Shown here piece by piece: positions 16,139 to 24,391 of a stretch of DNA of 44,189 nt. The DNA lies in the IMG/VR virus record IMGVR_UViG_3300039098_000208, positions 1 to 44,189 of that record. One strand, given 5' to 3'. The notes beneath the pieces are model-generated. The model had not been told where the DNA came from and searched no databases. It saw nothing but the letters and a program-made list of their open reading frames with translations. The position numbers were made by a program, and so were the translations under genes. The stretch's first letter is position 1. Every line of letters starts with the position of its first letter. Origin of the DNA: a virus.

Positions 16139-18652
16139 ATGGCTACCAAATTTATTACATCCCCAGCTTGGCCGGATGATTGTATTGTGGATATATCATC
16201 GCTTTCCGGTATGAATATGCTACCCGTTAGACATGGATCTGGGAATACCGGAAGCTATGTGCCGGCCCCTGTAGTTGAAAATGCTACCAAGAAGGTTACC
16301 GGTATAGTGACCGCAACCGGTTCTACCCTACAGATCATCGATACAGAACGACTGAAATCATTTGGAAACAATCAATTAAAAGACATAATAATTCTGATAA
16401 CATCCGGGAATTGCAATGGCGAAAAGAAAATAATAGCAAGCAATACGTTATCAACGGGAACGCTTGTTGTTGATTCTGCGTTTTCTCAAGTACTAGCTAT
16501 TGGTGATACTTACGAGATAGTTACATACATACAGGATGTATCAGAATATAAACTTGAAATTACTGATGGCAATTCGACTGGGCAAACAGGTCCAGAATAC
16601 GCAGCTTTTAAGTATTCGCGCGACGACGGAGTAACATACTATGGCGCTAAGGACATCAATGAAGCAAACTGGGATTCCAGGCTTACGGTTAACAATACAA
16701 TAAAGCAAGGCTCATCTGTTGTGTCTTGTCAGACATCAAATGGGGACCTGATCACGCTATATCAAAACAATAGTGATAGTATAGTTAAAAAGAAAATCAG
16801 CAATGATTGGGGTAAATGTAATTTTAGTGCTGCATCAAATTTTTTCGGGACACTTGAGGGTACGCCAAAAGATATGATTCTATTGAATAATGGACACGTG
16901 CTCGCGGTTATCGAAACTGCTGCGCAGGGAAATGAATTGTTCGCAGTAACAAAGACATATCGCTCGCTAGATCACGGCGCGACATGGGCACTTCGTAGCG
17001 CTTACGCCATAAATAGTTTCAGGCAGCTTGACAATGGAAATATTATCGGCGTTTATACATATAACAAAGCAACTGGAACGTCTTTTTTGTACTGTGCATT
17101 TTCATCGGATGAGGGAGCGAGCTGGGGGTCAATCGAAACCATTGAGTCCTCCTCCGATAATCATTATTATAATCCGGTTGTAAGATTTAAAACTTTTGAA
17201 AATCCGACGTACGGGAATGAAGCAGTGGTGTATGAACAAAAAGTTATAGCAACCAGTGCTAGATCTTTACGGCGAGCAAGGCGAGTATTTGGAGGCTGGC
17301 TAACAGATGAGATACAAAGTGGCGATTGTTTCTATCCTTGCTTGGTCGAGAGATGGAATGGGTACCTTGGACTTTTTTATGTCGATAACGCAAATACATT
17401 ATGGTACACTCAGGAATGGCCGTCACAACCATGGAGTACCAGGGTGAGTATAATTTCCGATGCGGTGAATGGCGTTTCGTGGCCGCATGCTTGCCGATGC
17501 GATGGACATTTCATAATTTGTAATTACAATGCTGGTACTGCAAACGACGCCATTCAAATGAAGCATGGACAGCTACAAGTCGGTCAAACTAAAATCTGGT
17601 TATCGAGAACCCCTGATTTTTGTCCGATATACCCACAAGTTAAAATTCACTGGACCGGCGGTAACGCTGTTGTTGGAGATACATTTGAAATCGAATTTGA
17701 ATTCTTGTATACCGGTGAATCGATTTACAAGGCAACCCCACAAATGCCTTGGAGATCTGCAACTGATGAATCTGATGAATTTATTGTTTTAGATGCAAAC
17801 GGATACCATATTGATGGTATATTGGTGATGAATACTAATGTGCGAACATTAAAATTCGAGGCAAATGATATTGATAACTGGTCAAATCCTGTTGTGTCCT
17901 GTGAATTAAAGATGGATAAATTCAATGGTGAAGTGATTAGTGACGCCGCTCATGGTGGAAACCCCGGAACTCCTAATACTTACAAGATTGAATTCGATGA
18001 AACAATGATTGATCATAAATATATTGATTACTGTTTAATGATTACTTCCGGGGTACATAACGGTGTATCTGTTGAAATACTTGATAACACTGAATGCCAA
18101 GATGGAACCGGCACATGGATATACTTTAACAGTGCATCGAGCCTAACCCTTGCCGTTGGCACCACGGTAACATTGCTGGAAAAAAATAGAGCCTTTACCG
18201 GTATGGTCGGGAAACCTTGTAAGTATATCCGAATTGCCATTCCATCACAAAAAACGCCCCACGGGTACTATCAGTTAGCGTCACTGCTTGGCTACACTAC
18301 AATACTGCCGATTGGATTTCAAGTTGGATATAGTCATACTTTAAATCAGAATCTATCGTTTCTTGGTTCCAACAATACTCCGGTTGTGGACGGCGAGCCC
18401 CGGCGGGAATTCTCGTTAACATTTGATTATCTTAATGGCGATGAAAACAACTTGACCGCAACGGCAAATTATCTGCGAGGCAAGAAGTTTTGTTTTATCC
18501 CATTCGGACACAATCATGATGTCCCCGTTGCGGCCCCGGATACACCTGAGGAGCTTGCTGCATACCTCGTTCGCATGATTAATAATGTAGATCAAAATCA
18601 CCATGCAAGAAATTGGATGACTGGATCTATTAAACTCGTGGAAAGCAACTAA
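16139..18652 (+). CDS. Distal tail protein with sialidase-like beta-propeller
   Basis: 837 aa just after the tape measure, where tail-tip proteins lie. Residues ~155-510 carry sialidase-type Asp-boxes: SRDDGVTY (near 160), SLDHGATW (near 276) and SSDEGASW (near 322), in the classical SxDxGxxW spacing. The flanks look structural. The C-terminal ~110 residues (EPRREFSLTFDYLNGDENN, LRGKKFCFIPFGH) resemble the folding core of distal tail proteins. I infer a tail-tip protein with an inserted glycan-binding or glycan-cleaving propeller. A catalytic sialidase is not shown, because I cannot confirm the arginine triad. The propeller is of a different type from those at 7058 and 9448. Confidence 0.65.
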   Translation: MATKFITSPAWPDDCIVDISSLSGMNMLPVRHGSGNTGSYVPAPVVENATKKVTGIVTATGSTLQIIDTERLKSFGNNQLKDIIILITSGNCNGEKKIIASNTLSTGTLVVDSAFSQVLAIGDTYEIVTYIQDVSEYKLEITDGNSTGQTGPEYAAFKYSRDDGVTYYGAKDINEANWDSRLTVNNTIKQGSSVVSCQTSNGDLITLYQNNSDSIVKKKISNDWGKCNFSAASNFFGTLEGTPKDMILLNNGHVLAVIETAAQGNELFAVTKTYRSLDHGATWALRSAYAINSFRQLDNGNIIGVYTYNKATGTSFLYCAFSSDEGASWGSIETIESSSDNHYYNPVVRFKTFENPTYGNEAVVYEQKVIATSARSLRRARRVFGGWLTDEIQSGDCFYPCLVERWNGYLGLFYVDNANTLWYTQEWPSQPWSTRVSIISDAVNGVSWPHACRCDGHFIICNYNAGTANDAIQMKHGQLQVGQTKIWLSRTPDFCPIYPQVKIHWTGGNAVVGDTFEIEFEFLYTGESIYKATPQMPWRSATDESDEFIVLDANGYHIDGILVMNTNVRTLKFEANDIDNWSNPVVSCELKMDKFNGEVISDAAHGGNPGTPNTYKIEFDETMIDHKYIDYCLMITSGVHNGVSVEILDNTECQDGTGTWIYFNSASSLTLAVGTTVTLLEKNRAFTGMVGKPCKYIRIAIPSQKTPHGYYQLASLLGYTTILPIGFQVGYSHTLNQNLSFLGSNNTPVVDGEPRREFSLTFDYLNGDENNLTATANYLRGKKFCFIPFGHNHDVPVAAPDTPEELAAYLVRMINNVDQNHHARNWMTGSIKLVESN

Positions 18653-18655
18653 GAC

Positions 18656-19816
18656 ATGGCAACCCCAGATAAATTACTTGAAGCCTTTGCGGTAACGTCG
18701 TCGCGGTACTGGCTGGTGAAACTCGATTTTGCCGGAATAGCGCGTTATTACACATCCAAAGCTGGTGGAGATATTATTGATAGTGATACTTCAACGGGGA
18801 TCGTGGCTCGGGATGGATTACAATCGGTCCCCCAGATTCGAAATACTTTGAGTTTTTCACTTTTTAGATCCTCGGTAAATTCAGTAAATATTGATCTGGT
18901 GAGAACTGATGAGGTAATCGAAAAATTTCAAACCACTAATCAAAAAGATATTTCAGTTACTATTTGGATATATACTCCAGGTATTCTTCTCGAAGATTTT
19001 ATTGATTTTCCACTATACCATGGACGGTGTCACCTACAGGGTTACGATAGTGGGAAGTGCAAATTATTCATAGAGAATAATAACATCCTACCCAGGATAT
19101 CGATCCCAACTTTCAGTAGAAATGATCATCCCGTTGACCAGATTGAATATATTTTAACTACTAAATGTGGATTGGTCGCTGGCGATCTGGATGCTGAAAC
19201 GTTTGCAGAGGTTAAGGCCCTGCTACCTAGCTGGGTATTCAGCACAGCGCTTAACAGTGAAACTGGATCGTTTGATTTACTGGATAGGATCTATACTCAA
19301 TGTAAAATTTTTCAATTCTTTAAATGGAATAAAATTGCATTAGCTGCGTACAATACAACTTTACCTGTGCAGGTTGCAATCTTTTCCCATAGCTTGATTG
19401 AACCACCAACGTTTAAGTATACTGAGCATTCAACTCTGTGTAATAAATATGAGTTTAAATATTATGCGAATCCTGATTGGACATCAAAATTTGTAAATCA
19501 AGGTAATAATGCCGCCTGCCTGGCATCCGTTGGCAGGTATGGCGAAACGGCAATCAGGACGGTGTCCCTGGCTGATTGCTCAACTAATGATACAGCGCAG
19601 TTAGTAATTGATAGGTATGTGCCGATTCAGTGTAATCAGCACGAAATTGTAAAGTTTAGGGTTCCCCATCAGATTGGTTTTGATATCCATCCTGGGCAAC
19701 CGGTCACGTTGCACCTTCCTACGCAATACGGATACACTAGCGATGGGATTCGACATATCTTAATCGAAAAAGGTATTGACACACAAATAATCAATATGAC
19801 GTGGCTAAGGACTTAA
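18656..19816 (+). CDS. Putative tail tip/hub protein
   Basis: 386 aa, 3 bases after the preceding gene. It is beta-rich and soluble, with features of phage baseplate or hub proteins (RYWLVKLDFAGIARYYTSK, DLVRTDEVIEKF, PLYHGRCHLQGY; C-terminal GFDIHPGQPVTLHLPTQYG). Lambda has M, L, K, I and J in this region; here only this and the previous gene occur before lysis, so these two must cover tip assembly and probably receptor contact. No specific family is assigned. Confidence 0.55.
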   Translation: MATPDKLLEAFAVTSSRYWLVKLDFAGIARYYTSKAGGDIIDSDTSTGIVARDGLQSVPQIRNTLSFSLFRSSVNSVNIDLVRTDEVIEKFQTTNQKDISVTIWIYTPGILLEDFIDFPLYHGRCHLQGYDSGKCKLFIENNNILPRISIPTFSRNDHPVDQIEYILTTKCGLVAGDLDAETFAEVKALLPSWVFSTALNSETGSFDLLDRIYTQCKIFQFFKWNKIALAAYNTTLPVQVAIFSHSLIEPPTFKYTEHSTLCNKYEFKYYANPDWTSKFVNQGNNAACLASVGRYGETAIRTVSLADCSTNDTAQLVIDRYVPIQCNQHEIVKFRVPHQIGFDIHPGQPVTLHLPTQYGYTSDGIRHILIEKGIDTQIINMTWLRT

Positions 19817-19820
19817 TATT

Positions 19821-20345
19821 ATGAATAAATCATTTAAAATTACAATAAAAAATATAGTGCAATCCCTATTATTTGTATTTTTGATTATCATCGTAATAAG
19901 TGGTATAATTTATACCGAATGTGAATCGATTGATATGCTATCGGATGATCAATTAATGGCACTGTGTATTTATGTCGAGGCCCGCGGGGAAGGCCGTGAA
20001 GGCATGATGGGAGTCGGTAATGTAATCCTGAATAGAACTGAATGTCCAGAACGGTTTGGCAAGACAATTCGAGAGGTAATTTTAAAAAGGAAGCAATTTT
20101 CAGGTATGTCAAATAAGTCGCTCAAGAGAAATCGTTACGCCACATTGATTGCAAGCTTGGATAGCACGTATAATAAAAGTTACTTAAAGTGCCTGGCGAC
20201 AGCACGGGATATTATGGATAATAAGGGGTATGATAACACTTTTGGATCAAATCATTATTGTACAGTTGACTGCTTTCCGTATTGGAGTAAGGGGCAAAGA
20301 GTGATTGTGGTCATTGGGAATCATAAATTTTTTAAAATAAAATAA
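19821..20345 (+). CDS. Cell wall hydrolase, SleB-like endolysin with N-terminal membrane segment
   Basis: 174 aa. Hydrolase_2/SleB-family lytic transglycosylase domain: YVEARGEGREGMMGVGNVIL with the catalytic glutamate in EARGE, conserved NR near 71-72, QFSG, and the C-terminal AxDxxD-like and GSNHY segments. Residues ~12-31 (IVQSLLFVFLIIIVISGIIY) form one hydrophobic helix, either a signal peptide or a signal-anchor-release segment as in SAR endolysins. It degrades peptidoglycan at the end of infection. A holin-like gene follows two genes later. Confidence 0.88.
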   Translation: MNKSFKITIKNIVQSLLFVFLIIIVISGIIYTECESIDMLSDDQLMALCIYVEARGEGREGMMGVGNVILNRTECPERFGKTIREVILKRKQFSGMSNKSLKRNRYATLIASLDSTYNKSYLKCLATARDIMDNKGYDNTFGSNHYCTVDCFPYWSKGQRVIVVIGNHKFFKIK

Positions 20346-20364
20346 TAACAAGGAGGGTATTGGT

Positions 20365-20583
20365 ATGTTCAAAGTGCTTGGAATTATCGGGTGTCTCGGG
20401 AAAGCTGCTACGCTATTTAGGGCAGTGAGGACATGGTACGAAGGTGTTCAGCTTGACGACGGAATGATTAATCTGGATGACGCATTGGAATTGATTCAGA
20501 TCGTAGCCGACGTATTTGGTTTTGATTTTGATTTTGATTTTGATGATATTCTTGAGGAAATCGATGCCGATGATGTATTGTAA
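20365..20583 (+). CDS. Small acidic protein in the lysis region
   Basis: 72 aa with strong AAGGAGGG. An N-terminal hydrophobic, basic stretch (KVLGIIGCLGKAATLFRAVR) is followed by a very acidic C-terminal half with a DFDFDFDD tract. The tract is encoded by four tandem TTTGAT units (20521-20544). It lies between endolysin and holin-like gene; a role in lysis timing or as a small virion component is possible, but the family is not recognised. Confidence 0.6.
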   Translation: MFKVLGIIGCLGKAATLFRAVRTWYEGVQLDDGMINLDDALELIQIVADVFGFDFDFDFDDILEEIDADDVL

Positions 20584-20588
20584 GAATC

Positions 20589-20885
20589 ATGGATATTAAT
20601 AGAGATACATTGCTGAAAGCAGATCACGAAACTAGATACATGTTAATCTGTGATCTGCTTCAAGCAATTTATTCACAACAGAAAGAGAATAATGCGTTAA
20701 TACATTTGCGTGTCAACGCCATGGAAAATAAGTTTGATAATTTAAATATTAGCGAGAGAATCAGTGACGTCGAAATTAAAAATCACAAGAATACAATTTA
20801 CACATTAATCGTCTCCTCTGTCACGGGATTAATCGGGGGTATTCTCGCCGTATTAACAGGGACATCATTTTTTGCCCCCAGGTAA
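20589..20885 (+). CDS. Holin-like protein with one C-terminal membrane helix
   Basis: 98 aa. A soluble, charged helical N-terminus (coiled coil near residues 35-65) is followed by one membrane helix (TLIVSSVTGLIGGILAVLTG) and a short positive end. This is the layout of XhlA/haemolysin-type holin partners and of some Rz-like proteins. Its place directly after the endolysin supports a lysis role. The start at 20589 lacks a strong ribosome binding site and lies 6 bases after the previous stop, so coupling is likely. Confidence 0.65.
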   Translation: MDINRDTLLKADHETRYMLICDLLQAIYSQQKENNALIHLRVNAMENKFDNLNISERISDVEIKNHKNTIYTLIVSSVTGLIGGILAVLTGTSFFAPR

Positions 20886-20887
20886 AT

Positions 20888-21154
20888 CTAAGTAGTTAAC
20901 TGTTTTACTCTTTCCATTCCCTCGATAATCCTTGTTGAAATTTTTAACATAGTGCTTAACTTTAACTTTTCCATACCAACGGGACAAGACTTGGTAGAAA
21001 ATTCGTGCCGCCTGCACTCCGCCGGTCGGTTACTGTAGATCCCGCAAAAATAAAAGCTTCCATCTTGTATTAAATGTGGGCATGGTTCCGGGGCAGAAAA
21101 TGGAGACATTCGTAGGCAACAATCACCGCAGTGTAAACAGTTCATTGTAATCAT
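20888..21154 (-). CDS. YkgJ-like CxxCxxCC zinc/iron-cluster protein
   Basis: 88 aa, last gene of the leftward accessory block, facing the holin-like gene with only 2 bases between stops. It contains CLHCGDCCLRMSP, then CPHL, FYFCGIYSNRPAECRRH, and CPVG. This is the pattern of the small YkgJ/CxxCxxCC family, thought to bind a metal cluster; the biochemical role is not known. The start overlaps the upstream gene by 4 bases. Confidence 0.75.
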   Translation of the reverse strand: MITMNCLHCGDCCLRMSPFSAPEPCPHLIQDGSFYFCGIYSNRPAECRRHEFSTKSCPVGMEKLKLSTMLKISTRIIEGMERVKQLTT

Positions 21155-21573
21155 ATCTCACAATAATTCAATGTACAGTACAATTGCATTCTGCTTGGGG
21201 ACGCTATATCCCCCCTGTCGAGCCCCATGTTATCAATAATCTTATTGATTAAACCGTCATAGTGATATTTCTTACCATTACTGATTGTCGTTGATTCAAA
21301 CAATAACCTCCTGAGTTTGTTTTGTTTCATGTTCACTTGCTCAACAAACTCATTCTCCCAATGACCTTGACCGTCCGGATATTTGTCAACAAAATCCAGT
21401 GTACAGGAGTGGGGTAGCTGTAGCCACTGATCAATCAATTCATCTTCTTCTTGCTCAGTCATATTATCAATGTTAATGTCCCCGGGTGACTGAACTAATC
21501 CCCAGATTGCGTTATGGCGACAATTAAAATTAACGCAAACACCACTATCATTCATGCATTCAGATCTTTTCAT
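21151..21573 (-). CDS. Cys-rich protein related to sigma-like phage regulators (tentative)
   Basis: 140 aa from the ATG at 21573, which follows GGAGG (an ATG 24 bases upstream lacks one). Residues ~10-60 (GVCVNFNCRHNAIWGL, LPHSCTLDFVDK) resemble the start of small proteins that carry a CPxxxCKYH/HSCALD segment followed by a sigma-70 region 4-type HTH. The HTH is not obvious here; the C-terminal half (NKLRRLLFESTTISNGKKYH) may be diverged. Four or more Cys suggest metal binding. Function not assigned. Confidence 0.6.
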   Translation of the reverse strand: MKRSECMNDSGVCVNFNCRHNAIWGLVQSPGDINIDNMTEQEEDELIDQWLQLPHSCTLDFVDKYPDGQGHWENEFVEQVNMKQNKLRRLLFESTTISNGKKYHYDGLINKIIDNMGLDRGDIASPSRMQLYCTLNYCEI

Positions 21574-21603
21574 ATTAATTGAACCTCCGGTTTCCATAAA
21601 CGA

Positions 21604-21792
21604 TTATTTTATCTTTTCAATTTCGGGCTTCATCTTTTTGTAGCACTCGATACATAGTCCGTGGGATATCCCGGCGAATCGATAGGTAACTTCCTGGATG
21701 GATTTGATGACTCCACATTCACAGCATATCGTTATAAGCGTACGTGTTTTACGTGCAATTACATCAAGTCGCTGTGTAGCATTGTCCTTCAT
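21604..21792 (-). CDS. Small zinc-ribbon protein
   Basis: 62 aa. Two CxxC knuckles (CCECG and CIECYKKMKPEI) 26 residues apart define a C4 zinc ribbon, resembling the TraR/DksA type in spacing but without the rest of that fold. It overlaps the upstream gene by 4 bases (ATGA). Confidence 0.65.
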   Translation of the reverse strand: MKDNATQRLDVIARKTRTLITICCECGVIKSIQEVTYRFAGISHGLCIECYKKMKPEIEKIK

Positions 21793-21995
21793 GATATAAA
21801 CCCCCTTTTATATTTGGTATTTATTATCCTGATGTAACATTTTGTACATACATTAATGGTTAACCCGGATGATCTGCACCTACTGAAGTTAAAGAGGTAT
21901 CTCGAATTTAATTTTATGCGTGCAGCACAAGATTGACATAACTCAATACTATTGTTTTCTTTGGTTTTTTTTTCTAAATTGAGTATTGAATTCAT
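21789..21995 (-). CDS. Small zinc-ribbon protein
   Basis: 68 aa. CQSC and CTKC separated by about 27 residues give another C4 ribbon; overall organisation is like the next gene downstream, so the two may be old duplicates. The ribosome binding site is weak. Confidence 0.55.
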   Translation of the reverse strand: MNSILNLEKKTKENNSIELCQSCAARIKLNSRYLFNFSRCRSSGLTINVCTKCYIRIINTKYKRGFIS

Positions 21996-22057
21996 AGTTA
22001 TATTCCACTATTTTGCATGTGTGCATGGTTTCCGAACCGAGGAATCGATTTCCCTAA

Positions 22058-22210
22058 TCAATCATCAGGCAAGTGTAATCCAGGTACCTGTTTTTTGTTA
22101 AAAAGATCGTCTTGTTCTTCAGGTGAGAAAAGCTCATCAACATCAATAGCGTCTTCTTGAGTTTCATCTTCATAATAAGTCTTTTGGGTTTCGCTGTATC
22201 CTTGATTCAT
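22058..22210 (-). CDS. Small acidic protein
   Basis: 50 aa, starting MNQGYSETQKTYYEDETQED and ending in HLPDD, with an excellent GGAGGGGAGCT ribosome binding site. It is strongly acidic and probably unstructured. No family is recognised. It fills what would otherwise be a 250-base gap between leftward genes. Confidence 0.65.
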   Translation of the reverse strand: MNQGYSETQKTYYEDETQEDAIDVDELFSPEEQDDLFNKKQVPGLHLPDD

Positions 22211-22244
22211 AGCTCCCCTCCTTTTTTGTGTGTAAAGGTTTCTT

Positions 22245-22520
22245 TTAAATTAATTCAAGCTTCAGATTATACCTTGCAAATGAAATATGGACACTTGATT
22301 CAATTAATTCGTTCGTATCTATTTCCCGTCCATATGGTTCAGCTTGTACGTACATGAGTATCCCTGTAGCCACTTTAATATATTTGACGACCATTTCCTC
22401 TCTTGATAAATTAAGATGCTCTGACAGCGCTCTGGCTACGTGTCCCGGCTCGGGAATGATCCTGCCCGTGTGACTGTATTTAAAGTTTGTAACCTTGAAG
22501 ATTGCTTTATTTTCTTTCAT
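22245..22520 (-). CDS. Hypothetical protein
   Basis: 91 aa, overlapping the upstream gene by 14 bases. Alternating strands and helices (KAIFKVTNFKYSH; PGHVARALSEHLNL; ATGILMYVQAEP; SSVHISFARYNLKLELI) suggest a small alpha/beta fold, possibly ferredoxin-like as in the genes at 24392-25322. No family recognised. Confidence 0.55.
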   Translation of the reverse strand: MKENKAIFKVTNFKYSHTGRIIPEPGHVARALSEHLNLSREEMVVKYIKVATGILMYVQAEPYGREIDTNELIESSVHISFARYNLKLELI

Positions 22521-22917
22521 GTGTTTGTTCGTGCCCCCTGATAATTTCGCGATTTAGTCTATTGGTGAAATCGCGAAACATAGCTTGACCGTTGTATTCT
22601 GTATTGAAAGAACATTGATTGCAATTTTCTTTGTGACATATACAGGCTGTGCAATAAGGGGCTTTGTGTGCAATGATATGAATGATATTCAGTATTTCGT
22701 TTAGATTTCTTTGCTGTTGATGTAAATTTAACTTGCGACAATTTTCGTTATACATAGTGCGCCATCTTTCCGTATGGTGTTCGTAACCCAAATAGATAAG
22801 CGCATAATCAATTTCAGTTGCTATATCTATGATCGTTTCAGCGTCGCCAAGTAAATCCTGAATATTTGATAGTACATGTGCAATCAACTCCCATTTCCTC
22901 AACATTTTTTCCTTCAT
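22507..22917 (-). CDS. Cys-containing helical protein, paralogue family A
   Basis: 136 aa. Begins LRKWELIAHVL and continues as helices; a Cys cluster YCTACICHKENCNQCSF lies near residue 90. The same layout (LRKWEL start, YCxAC...CxxCxF cluster, FxxxxxRLxREI end) occurs in the genes at 23487 and, more distantly, 26466. Function unknown; metal binding by the cluster is likely. Confidence 0.65.
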   Translation of the reverse strand: MKEKMLRKWELIAHVLSNIQDLLGDAETIIDIATEIDYALIYLGYEHHTERWRTMYNENCRKLNLHQQQRNLNEILNIIHIIAHKAPYCTACICHKENCNQCSFNTEYNGQAMFRDFTNRLNREIIRGHEQTHERK

Positions 22918-22940
22918 GATGCTTTACTCTCCTTTTAATA

Positions 22941-23084
22941 TTATTTACCAATGCTGTCTATCCACTCAATTTGCGTTGACTTTGCTTTCTTGGCTCGACA
23001 AATTTCATTATTGACAACATCAAGCAAATTCCAACCGACAATGATTAACACTGTAGCGATTACAATACAATTAATGATTCTCAT
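22941..23084 (-). CDS. Small membrane protein
   Basis: 47 aa with a very strong AAGGAGG ribosome binding site. Residues 3-22 (IINCIVIATVLIIVGWNLLD) form one membrane helix, followed by a basic, hydrophilic end. This is the form of small phage inner-membrane proteins that act on the host envelope (for example in superinfection exclusion), but no function can be read from it. Confidence 0.65.
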   Translation of the reverse strand: MRIINCIVIATVLIIVGWNLLDVVNNEICRAKKAKSTQIEWIDSIGK

Positions 23085-23110
23085 GGGTAACCTCCTTGCT
23101 GGGAAAATAT

Positions 23111-23350
23111 TTACCTGTTTCGACGATAACGAACATTGTTTGCGATATCACCACTGTTAAGGTTAACCTCGCTCGTCGTGCCGTCCGTATTGTGAAATTC
23201 AATAGCCATGAGGACGCCGTGGATATAGTGCCGAATCTTTTTTAGTGCACCATTCGTATCGAAATACTCGATCTTACCTATAACGCCATTCGGATTGTAA
23301 TGGTATTTGATTTTTAAGGTGCCATTTTCGTGGTAAGTTTTTTCTATCAT
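23111..23350 (-). CDS. MORN_2-like repeat protein
   Basis: 79 aa. Three to four repeats of about 17 residues, such as YHENGTLKIKYHY, NPNGVIGKIEYFD and TNGALKKIRHY, match the MORN variant (xxNGxxxxxxxYxxG) found in YwqK-type proteins. Such beta-meander repeats serve as binding surfaces. It is the first gene after the promoter at 23398-23426. Confidence 0.65.
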   Translation of the reverse strand: MIEKTYHENGTLKIKYHYNPNGVIGKIEYFDTNGALKKIRHYIHGVLMAIEFHNTDGTTSEVNLNSGDIANNVRYRRNR

Positions 23351-23397
23351 TCCTTTTGCCCCCCTCTTTTTTATTTCATCCCACTGTCTTCTTCTTT

Positions 23398-23426
23398 AAT
23401 ATAATACCGATATCGCTACCCGTCAA
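23398..23426 (-). promoter_or_regulatory. Leftward sigma-70 promoter
   Basis: On the minus strand: TTGACG (23426-23421), 17 bases, TATATT (23403-23398). It lies upstream of the MORN-like gene with about 48 bases to the start. It should drive the leftward genes from 23350 downward. Confidence 0.65.
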
Positions 23427-23462
23427 GGGTTATTTTGCTTTTTTAAAAATAAAGTCCCTTGA
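23423..23462 (-). terminator. Inverted repeat upstream of the 23398 promoter
   Basis: TCAAGGG (23423-23429) and CCCTTGA (23456-23462) flank an inner TTATTTT/AAAATAA pairing. It lies just after the stop of the gene at 23487 and overlaps the -35 box, so it may be a terminator of the upstream unit or an operator of the promoter. No U-run follows on the minus strand. Confidence 0.4.
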
Positions 23463-23486
23463 TATGTCTCCACTTCCCTTCGATAT

Positions 23487-23873
23487 TTATTGATATATCT
23501 CGGTTGCTTCGCGAATCGCCCTCTCTAATTGATAAAGAAAGGATTGAAAAGCTTTTTTACCGCCCTGGTTACCGAAGCAACATTTATCACAGAACTCAGA
23601 ATGCTTTTTGCACGCAGAACAGTAACTTGTATCGTTAGCGAGGGATTCTATTATATACAATAATTCAGTAGCCGTACTTGCAGTGATTATGTCTTGATGC
23701 ACTTCCTCGTAATCTCTTATCCATGATTCTGTATAATCATCATAATCGAGATCAACTAGAAGCGAATCAATTCTGTTGGCTATACCAATCAGGTCTCGAA
23801 TTGCGGGCAAGCGCTTGCATTCATAAAGCGCATACGAAATCAATTCCCATTTTCTTAACATTAATATTTCCAT
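23487..23873 (-). CDS. Cys-containing helical protein, paralogue family A
   Basis: 128 aa, start supported by GGGGGT. It begins MEILMLRKWELISYAL and carries the cluster YCSACKKHSEFCDKCCF near residue 85, then FQSFLYQLERAI. Clear homologue of the gene at 22507-22917 (same start motif, cluster and end). Function unknown. Confidence 0.65.
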   Translation of the reverse strand: MEILMLRKWELISYALYECKRLPAIRDLIGIANRIDSLLVDLDYDDYTESWIRDYEEVHQDIITASTATELLYIIESLANDTSYCSACKKHSEFCDKCCFGNQGGKKAFQSFLYQLERAIREATEIYQ

Positions 23874-23883
23874 TGCTACCCCC

Positions 23884-24084
23884 TTAATTTATTCTTTTTT
23901 TTCCATAATCGGTTTCGTACCAGCCGTTCCCCTTGAGCCGGAAAGATGATAGTGATATGACTTCCACCAGATCTGTTTTGTCACACACAGCGCAACGCCG
24001 GCACGTGAGAAGATCGTCACTGGAAAGATATAAGATTTCATTGATATATCCACAATCCTTACATCGATATTCTTTAATCGGCAT
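23884..24084 (-). CDS. FmdB-like zinc-ribbon protein
   Basis: 66 aa. MPIKEYRCKDCGYINEIL, then CRRCAVC, and the FmdB-type ending LSSFRLKGNGWYETDY (family: SSFxLKGxGWYxTDY). The family is a small regulatory-type zinc ribbon that is widespread in bacteria; its molecular role is uncertain. Strong GGAGGGC ribosome binding site. Confidence 0.85.
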   Translation of the reverse strand: MPIKEYRCKDCGYINEILYLSSDDLLTCRRCAVCDKTDLVEVISLSSFRLKGNGWYETDYGKKRIN

Positions 24085-24105
24085 CAGGTGCCCTCCTGTG
24101 TATCC

Positions 24106-24342
24106 TTATTTTTGATTGTCAAGAAATTGACGGAGAGGAACTTCAACGGTATAACCCGTAGGATTTTCCAAGATTTTTGTGATTCCATCCTGCAAGTCTA
24201 CACCTCGCTCGAACAAGGCTATGATGCAATCCCGCATGCAATCTTCGGTGAAGCTGCCATTGTACTTGTTTGTAATATTCGCGATGAGTGGATCTGTTGA
24301 GCGCAAGAGATTAAGATATTCCCCTTTATCTTCTTTGGTCAT
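24106..24342 (-). CDS. Hypothetical helical protein
   Basis: 78 aa from ATG 24342, preceded by GGGAGGGAATC; an upstream in-frame extension to 24408 has no ribosome binding site and overlaps the next gene. Sequence MTKEDKGEYLNLLRSTDPLI then helices with Cys (ECMRDC-type EDCMRDCIIALFERG). No family recognised. Confidence 0.6.
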   Translation of the reverse strand: MTKEDKGEYLNLLRSTDPLIANITNKYNGSFTEDCMRDCIIALFERGVDLQDGITKILENPTGYTVEVPLRQFLDNQK

Positions 24343-24391
24343 GTTTGATTCCCTCCCTTTCACCTGATTAATCATAATCACATAATTATAA

